In this document: piece after piece, positions 59,001 through 64,000 of the stretch | Numbering within the stretch: the stretch's first letter is position 1 | Layout of the letters: each line of letters starts with the position of its first letter | Program-made: the position numbers and the translations under genes | The notes under the pieces: model-generated | Told to the model about the DNA's origin: nothing | Database searches by the model: none | The model's input: the letters and a program-made list of their open reading frames with translations, nothing else | Source of the DNA: Symbiodinium natans | Taxonomy: Eukaryota > Sar > Dinophyceae > Suessiales > Symbiodiniaceae | Direction: 5' to 3' | NCBI GenBank assembly: GCA_905221605.1 | Contig: CAJNDS010002547.1 | Span: forward strand, 1 to 64,000 | DNA: 64,000 bases

Positions 59001-61816
59001 CTAAGGGCTACAGGCTTAGGGCTAAAGGCTCAGGGCTAAGGGTTTAGGGTTGGGGATTTAGGGTTTAGGGTTTAGGGTTTAGGGTTAAGGGTTTAAGGGA
59101 AGGGGGGGCATCTTTTAACTCGACATGTCTTCTCAAACCTACCACTGGATGTTGGTGAGAATACCCTGTTCCACGGGCAGGCCTCTTTAAAGAAGATCAA
59201 CGGGCCCACGGGCCCACGGGCCCACGGGCCCACGGGCCCACAGCCCAGGCTTGTAATGTCGTTACTATGAATTATAACTTCTGCCTAGCGCTCTACGCTA
59301 TCCTGACCACCAAAAATCTTTGCTGCCGGTTTAATCCCGCTCCCCACCTTGTCGTCTACCACTCTCAAATTGTTACAAAGGTCGCTTGACAAGGCACGAG
59401 ACTACAAGCCACGTCAACTGCGCGAAAACCCTGCTCGAGAACGCTTCAAACCCATACCCAAACTTAGAAAGCGTTCGGGTTTGGGGAGAAAATCGGTGCT
59501 GTTGCGGTGATTACAGCTTTAAAGAAGGTCTTTCGGGTTCGCGGATGAGGGCTATAGGGTTGAGGATGAAAGGTTTACAGTTTAGGCTGAGTATCGTCCG
59601 GGAGACACTGTGGGACTGCTATGGCGTCGGATGTAGCATGGGCTCGGACACATGTCCACATCATGGCTCAACAAACAAAACTGCCGCAGTCAGTCAAAGC
59701 GCCCGGGGTTGCCGGTTTATAAGGTTCTAAGGCTCCAGAAGCTTGGGATCTTGGCTTGAATAGGGCTTAGGTTTTGAGAACAAGGCTCCAGACCTTGAGT
59801 TTTGCGTTTGCTTCGGATCAAGTAAATTTTCCAACGCCTTGTCCTTCGGAAACGCAAGCCTGACATAATCCATTTACACGCGATGTTGCCAGAGCTTGTA
59901 ATAGTCTTGCATTGCCACATACCAGAGGCTCACGTTCTTAGGAGTAGAGTTGAGGTTTTAGGCTTTTAAGAGTGCAGGCGTCAGGTTAGGCTGTACGATA
60001 CTTTGGATTTCACGACTTAGTATTTCAAGGGAGTTAGGGCTTTGTCCAAGATTTAGTATTTCAAGGGAGAGGCGGGTTTGTGCTAGCAACTGCGGTGATT
60101 AGAGCTTTAAAGAAGCTTTGCGCAGTAGGGGCTTGGGGTTAGGGTTGTAGGGTTGAAGTTTAAGCGTTAAGGTGTATAGTGGCTATAGGTTTCAGGATCT
60201 TGGTTTGAGTAGGGCTTAGGTTTTGAGAACAAGGCTTCAAGTCCTTGGGTTTTGCGTTTGCTTCGGATCAAGTACAAATCTTCCAACGCCTTGTCCTTAA
60301 CCCGCAGCTTAGGAAACGCAAGCTTGACATGTTCCATCTACATGCAATGATGCCAGGGCTTGTAATAGCATTGCACAGCCACATGCCAGAGGCTCACATT
60401 CTTAGGAGTAGAGTTGAGGCTTTAGGCTTTTAAGATTGCAGGCTTCAGGGTTAGGTTTCAGGATTCTTTGGATTTCACGACTTAGTATTTCAAGGCGGGC
60501 GGGGCTTTGTTTCAAGACTTAGTGTTTCAAGGTTTTGTTTTGGCAAGGTCCAGGCCCGTGCACGGGCTCACAGGCTCACGGGCCCACGGGCCCACGGGCC
60601 CACGGGCCCGCCCGCCCAAAAGACCATGCCCATGTTGGTGGGCATGCCCTGACCACTGCTTTTAACCTTGAAGACCAAGGGGTTTAGGGGTTAGGGTTTA
60701 GGGTTTAGGGTTTTGGGTTTAGGGTTTAGGGTTTAGGGGAAACCCTCGAATCTCGGGAATCGAATGAGCCCAAATCTCGAGATCATATACGCCATTCTAC
60801 GAGCATCCCCCGCCCGGGTCAACCCTTCCTTTTTTTGGTTGAGTTTAGGGTTAGGGTTTAGGGTTTAGGGTTTAGGGTTTAGGGTTTAGGGTTTAGGGTT
60901 TAGGGTTTAGGGTTTAGGGTTTAGGGTTTAGGGTTTAGGGTTTAGGGTTTAGGGTTTAGGGTGTAGCGGGAGTCTAGGGCTCACACCCCAGAATCCTCCC
61001 ATGCCTTGGCTACCAATCCTGCCCGAGGCGCATGAGGATGCCCACCAGCCTGGGATCTGCAGAGGAGGGGGTCCGCCCAGATCCGGGGTTTAGGGTTTAG
61101 GGTTTAGGGTTTAGGGTTTAGGGTTTAGGGTTTAGGGTTTAGGGTTTAGGGTTTAGGGTTTAGGGTTTAGGGTTTAGGGTTAGGGTTAGGGTTTAGGGTT
61201 CAGGGTGCACTTGGAGGTTCATGGTGCTTAGTAACCCAGTTATAACGGACCTTATAACCCAATTCTACCCCCATCAGGATACTTGAGGGGCGTATATGTG
61301 GGTCATAGCTGCACTTTTCATGGCTTACTAAGTACCCTGAACTTCAAGTAGACCGCGACACTCTCCCCCCTCCCCGCCCAAAGGTAGGTACCCACCTTGA
61401 GGATCAAATTGCCCTACAGTTCAGGGTTGACCCTAAACCCTAATTAAACCCTAAACCCCAAACCCTAAACCCTAAACCCTGAGGAAACCGAAGCTACATC
61501 CCCCCAAAAATAAACCCACGATCCTCCCCAAACCCTACACCCGAAACCCCTGACTCAACCCCACTGCCCCCCCCAAGCCCTGAACCCTAAACCCCGGGCC
61601 CCCCTAAACCCTAAACCCTAAACCCTAAACCCTAAACCCTAAACCCTAAACCCTAAACCCTAAACCCTAAACCCTAAACCCTAAACCCTAAACCCTAAAC
61701 CCTAAACCCTAAACCCTAAGCCCCTGCACGTGCAGCCTGAAGTCATCCCGAGGTTGCCCACGGCAGCGGCCCCGCCAGGAGCGAGCGCGGCAAAGGCGAA
61801 GATTAGCAGCGACAGC
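56002..61816 (-). CDS. SWEET (MtN3/saliva) sugar transporter, six exons recognised, both ends incomplete
   Basis: Exons: 61816-61737, 61056-61014, 58967-58929, 58459-58398, 57522-57434 and about 56031-56002. Phases join at every step. Joined, they give a hydrophobic helix (LSLLIFAFAALAPGGAAAVG), then RLVGILMRLGQDWYGAPLSS, LKEVLRTQSSETLPVMQSF, LNTSCWMTVGLRRGKLPVL, VPNIIGMLLPFACLA and LALIYKYP. That is the second MtN3 repeat: YxxPL, the T-x-S-x-E-x-x-P signature, the W-x-x-x-G turn and the PNxxG motif, in order. SWEETs are membrane uniporters that move sugars down their gradient. The first repeat should lie upstream of 61816 and the tail below 56002. Donors in order: GC, GT, GC, GC, GT; acceptors AG. 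The exon 5 donor GTTTAGGG is itself telomeric. An alternative acceptor for the last exon is at 56045 (CCTCCCAG) but is out of phase. The C-terminal limit is uncertain. Confidence 0.85.
56248..56356. mobile_element. Foldback element with about 33-base arms inside a SWEET intron
   Basis: ATATGGGTGGTTGTCAAAAT-TATGGTCCCTTTTTGG is mirrored by CCAAAAGGGATCATAATTTTGACAACC-ACCCATAT with only one or two mismatches. It overlaps a meaningless minus ORF. It sits in the intron 57433-56032 of the SWEET gene. Confidence 0.85.
57523..58397. other. SWEET intron 4: arrays plus exon-like but unspliced islands
   Basis: Between two phase-compatible SWEET exons this intron holds CCCTAAA and TTTAGGG arrays and islands (for example 57663-57745) that look coding by composition but are evidently removed. 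It is a direct warning that not every island in the window is an exon. The first two intron bases (GC) match the first two bases of the next exon. Confidence 0.6.
59201..60612. repeat. Diverged segmental duplication framed by CACGGGCC octamers, inside SWEET intron 2
   Basis: GGGCCCAC octamer arrays lie at 59201-59242 and 60582-60612. Between them, 59726-60050 and 60175-60520 are two direct copies: both contain TAGGGCTTAGGTTTTGAGAA, TTTGCGTTTGCTTCGGATCA, CAACGCCTTGTCCTT, GAGGCTCAC.TTCTTAGGAG and GATTTCACGACTTAGTATTT. An earlier pair (GCGGTGATTA.AGCTTTAAAG at 59505 and 60093) extends the duplication, with a deletion in the second copy. ORFs here (59386-59730, 60245-60433, 59717-59920) have no recognisable domain. 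Possibly a mobile element that landed in the intron 61013-58968. Confidence 0.75.
61057..61736. other. SWEET intron 1: long arrays and one weak palindrome
   Basis: Contains about 15 TTTAGGG units (61083-61205), CCCTAAA units (61603-61718) and an imperfect foldback at 61212-61345 (TTGGAGGTTCATGG ... TACTAAGTACCCTGAACTTCAAG). The donor read here is GC (G|GCTGCACG) and the acceptor CCCCCTCCTCTGCAG is strong. The donor is set by phase only. Confidence 0.55.
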
Positions 61817-62409
61817 CTTGGGTGGGTTTGGGGTTTGGGGTTTGGGGTTTGGGGTTTAGGGTTTAGGGTTTGGGGTTTGGGGTTTGGGGTTAGGGGGAAG
61901 GGTTAGGGCTTAGGGTTGAGGGTGCAGTAGCGAGGGGGTAAAGGACTGGGGAGGGTCCCCTAGTTGGGTATTCGAGGGCCTCGTATTGCCCTAAACCCTA
62001 AACCCTAAACCCTAAACCCTAAACCCTAAACCCCAGTTGACAAAAGTGGGTAGGATCCGGGTGGAGCCCGAGTCAGAAGCACCGAGTCGGAAAATGCCGG
62101 GGGCGAGTCAGATAAGGGCCCAGGGCGAGTCGGAGAATGTCACCACAGACTGGTTTAGGGTTTAGGGTTTAGGGTTTAGAGTTTAGGGAACCACATTGTG
62201 ACAAGGGCACCCTTTGTTGGGTTGGCTACTTTAACAAGGAAACCTTGAACCAAGTATGTTGGGTTGGCTACTTGATAAGGGAACCTTGCACGAAAACAAA
62301 GGGCAAAGGTGGGGCTACCAAGTCAACCACAAACCCTAAACCCTAAACCCTAAACCCCAAACCCTAAACCCTAAACCCTAAACCCCAAACCCTAAACCCT
62401 CCCAAAAAT

Positions 62410-62480
62410 CGGACGAGAGGCCCGGCCACCCCAAAGGTGCCAGCCGCCGCCCGTCGGTTCCAGTGTTCTGCGTGCGCCTC
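62410..62480 (-). CDS. Possible exon upstream of the SWEET exons
   Basis: Minus strand: GAGGCGCACGCAG may be an acceptor; open frames include EHWNRRAAAGTFGVAGPLV and NTGTDGRRLAPLGWPGLSS. Which frame is used, and whether it belongs to the SWEET first repeat, cannot be settled. Confidence 0.25.
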
Positions 62481-62771
62481 CCCACCCTAAACCCTAAACC
62501 CTAAACCCTAAACCCTAAACCCTAAGCCCTACACCCTAAACCCTAAACCCGAAACCCTAAACCCTCAACCCTAAACTACAACAGCTTTACTAACATGTAT
62601 GGTGCAAATCAGCGCAAGCAATCTCCTGAACATCCTGTCCACCATGCGATAGAATCCCGAGAGCCGAAAAAGCTACTTCGTCGAGAGCCCCCTAGAACCC
62701 CAAACCGTAAGCCCTAAGCCCCAAACACTAAACCCTAAACCCTAAACCCTAAACTCAATCGTTCGATTGGG

Positions 62772-62813
62772 CTAGCCCTTCTTCTGCGGTTTGGACTTCA
62801 ACCCCGAGAACCC
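62772..62813 (-). CDS. Candidate 3' terminal exon of the gene upstream of SWEET
   Basis: Minus strand: excellent pyrimidine tract and acceptor CTTTTTCCCGCTTGTCTGTTCTAG, then thirteen codons GFSGLKSKPQKKG and TAG. A lysine-rich C-terminal tail is plausible. Unknown protein. Confidence 0.4.
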   Translation of the reverse strand, partial: GFSGLKSKPQKKG

Positions 62814-63595
62814 CTAGAACAGACAAGCGGGAAAAAGGCTGCCCTCAACCCTAAACCCTAAGCCCTAAACCCTAAACCCTAGACCCTAAACGCTAAACCC
62901 TAAACCCTAAACCTCCGAACCGCGGGGAAGTATATGTTACATAGGCACCCTGAATGCCGGAGGACAGACATGGCCTGGTTCCGGGCACACCACCAGCAAA
63001 CAGACGTACCTTGGTGTAGAGGGGTTCAGGGTTTAGGGTTTAGGGTTCAGGGTTTAAGGTTTAGGGTTTAGGGTTTAGGGTTCAGGGTTTAGGGTTTAGG
63101 GCAACCTCGCACCTTGAGCCTGCGACATCGTAGCTCATTCTAAACTTTAAGCTGCAGAGGCTTGGGCCGTTCAGGTTTAGGGTTTAGGGTTTAGGGTTTA
63201 GGGTTTAGGGTTTAGGGTTTAGGGTTTAGGGTTTAGGGTTTAGGGTTTAGGGGTTTAGGGTGTAGGGTTTAGGGTTTAGGGTTTAGGGTTTGGAATGCAA
63301 ATTCTTTCCTGCGATGGTGGGGTTTAAGGTTTGGGGGTTGGTGCTTGGGGCTGGTGAAACGACTAAAAACTTGGATCCTAAATCCTACAAGAACCCATAT
63401 GGAATTTGCAGGGGGAGCCCTATTTGCCCTCAAGTTAAGATATCCCTGAACCCTGTACCGGAAGCCCCCCCACCCCCCCCACTCCACCCCCACTCCACCC
63501 CCACTCCACCCCACTCCACCCCCACTCCACCCCCTCCCTAAACCAACCCTAAACCCTAAACCCTAAACCCCAAACCCCAAACCCTAAACCCTAAG

Positions 63596-63639
63596 CATTG
63601 AAGGACTGCGGACCCCGGGGCCCACAGGCATCTTGCACA
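63596..63639 (-). CDS. Candidate short exon
   Basis: Minus strand: acceptor CCTCAACCTGGCATCTCGCCGCAG, then CKMPVGPGVRSPSM up to a telomeric array. Third positions mainly G/C. The donor falls in or next to the array. Confidence 0.35.
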
Positions 63640-63779
63640 CTGCGGCGAGATGCCAGGTTGAGGGTGCAAGCCCTCTACTCAAAGCCCATAAAGAGCCTAT
63701 GAGAACAGCTCACCCTCAACCCTAAGCCCTAAACCCTAAACCCTAAACCCGAAACCCTAAACCCCTAAACCCCTAAACC

Positions 63780-63992
63780 CTAAACCCCCGTGGCAGAATC
63801 GAAGAAACGCATCAAACTCGACTCAAGCGCTGAACCTTCGCCGCCCTTGCACAAGCTGCATGGGATCGTTAGCGGGTAATGATCCCGATACACCGACCGA
63901 GATGGTTTGCCTTCGTACTTGAGATAGCAGGTCTGCATGCGTTTGACCTCGCGCCGGTTGTAAATATCATCCACAGCCAAGCTCACCATCAA
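63780..63992 (-). CDS. Candidate coding region at the right edge, unknown protein
   Basis: An open minus frame of 70 codons with VSLAVDDIYNRREVKRMQTC, YLKYEGKPSRSVYRDHYPLT and a following IPCSLCKGG (two cysteines). A likely exon end is the AG near 63850 or a donor inside; the last codons run into telomeric repeat and are not part of the protein. The 5' end may lie past 64000. About 65% G/C at third positions. No family is recognised. Confidence 0.4.
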   Translation of the reverse strand: MMVSLAVDDIYNRREVKRMQTCYLKYEGKPSRSVYRDHYPLTIPCSLCKGGEGSALESSLMRFFDSATGV

Positions 63993-64000
63993 GCGGCTTT

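Noticed and set aside
59386-59730. 114-codon plus ORF
   Set aside because: Lies in the duplicated insert within a SWEET intron; the second copy does not keep the frame and no domain is recognisable.

Overview
The window reads as nuclear DNA of a protist alga, most likely a dinoflagellate. That is an inference from four things: (i) hundreds of short arrays of the plant/alveolate telomere heptamer TTTAGGG/CCCTAAA in both orientations across the whole window; (ii) two gene models that can be assembled exon by exon, whose introns need GA and GC as well as GT at the 5' splice site, as described for dinoflagellates; (iii) every exon I can anchor by homology, and nearly all with good splice signals, lie on the minus strand, as expected of a one-way gene array; (iv) a SWEET sugar transporter and a GH5 glycosidase among the genes. 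A chromerid or another TTTAGGG alga is not excluded.

Two genes are identified with good confidence, both minus strand and both cut into small exons. The first, 5393 down to 1040 and running off the left edge, is the N-terminal and catalytic part of a GH5 (endoglycoceramidase-like) hydrolase in six exons; their reading phases join perfectly and recreate the DLHQD and NEP motifs. The second, about 61816 down to 56002, is most of a SWEET (MtN3/saliva) transporter in six exons spread over 5.8 kb. Between and beside them lie many 30-150 base GC-rich islands. About fifteen have a pyrimidine-tract/AG acceptor, an open minus frame and G/C-rich third codon positions, and are listed as candidate exons of unrecognised genes. 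For most other islands both strands have an open frame, so I do not call them.

The striking feature is the introns. In the GH5 gene they are short inverted-repeat elements (ends CCTTGGGGACC ... GGTCCCCAAG, or CTATA ... TATAG) bordered by a 3-4 base direct repeat. The first copy of that repeat (GAA, GTCC, GCA or GAAT) supplies the 5' splice site and the element's own right end supplies the AG. This is the architecture of introners, intron-creating DNA transposons. Several further foldback families (B, C, D and singletons) are scattered through the window, and telomere-type arrays repeatedly sit inside such elements, between their two arms. The telomeric sequence here is therefore mostly intron filling and not a chromosome end.

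Layout: 1-0.8 kb AT-rich satellite; 1.0-5.4 kb GH5 gene, with a 2.1 kb CCCTATAAA array in one intron; 5.4-42 kb telomeric arrays, foldback elements, trinucleotide tracts and candidate exons; 42-55.2 kb denser candidate minus-strand exons; 55.9-61.8 kb SWEET gene, with a 1.4 kb duplicated insert in one intron; 61.8-64 kb candidate exons of the next upstream genes.
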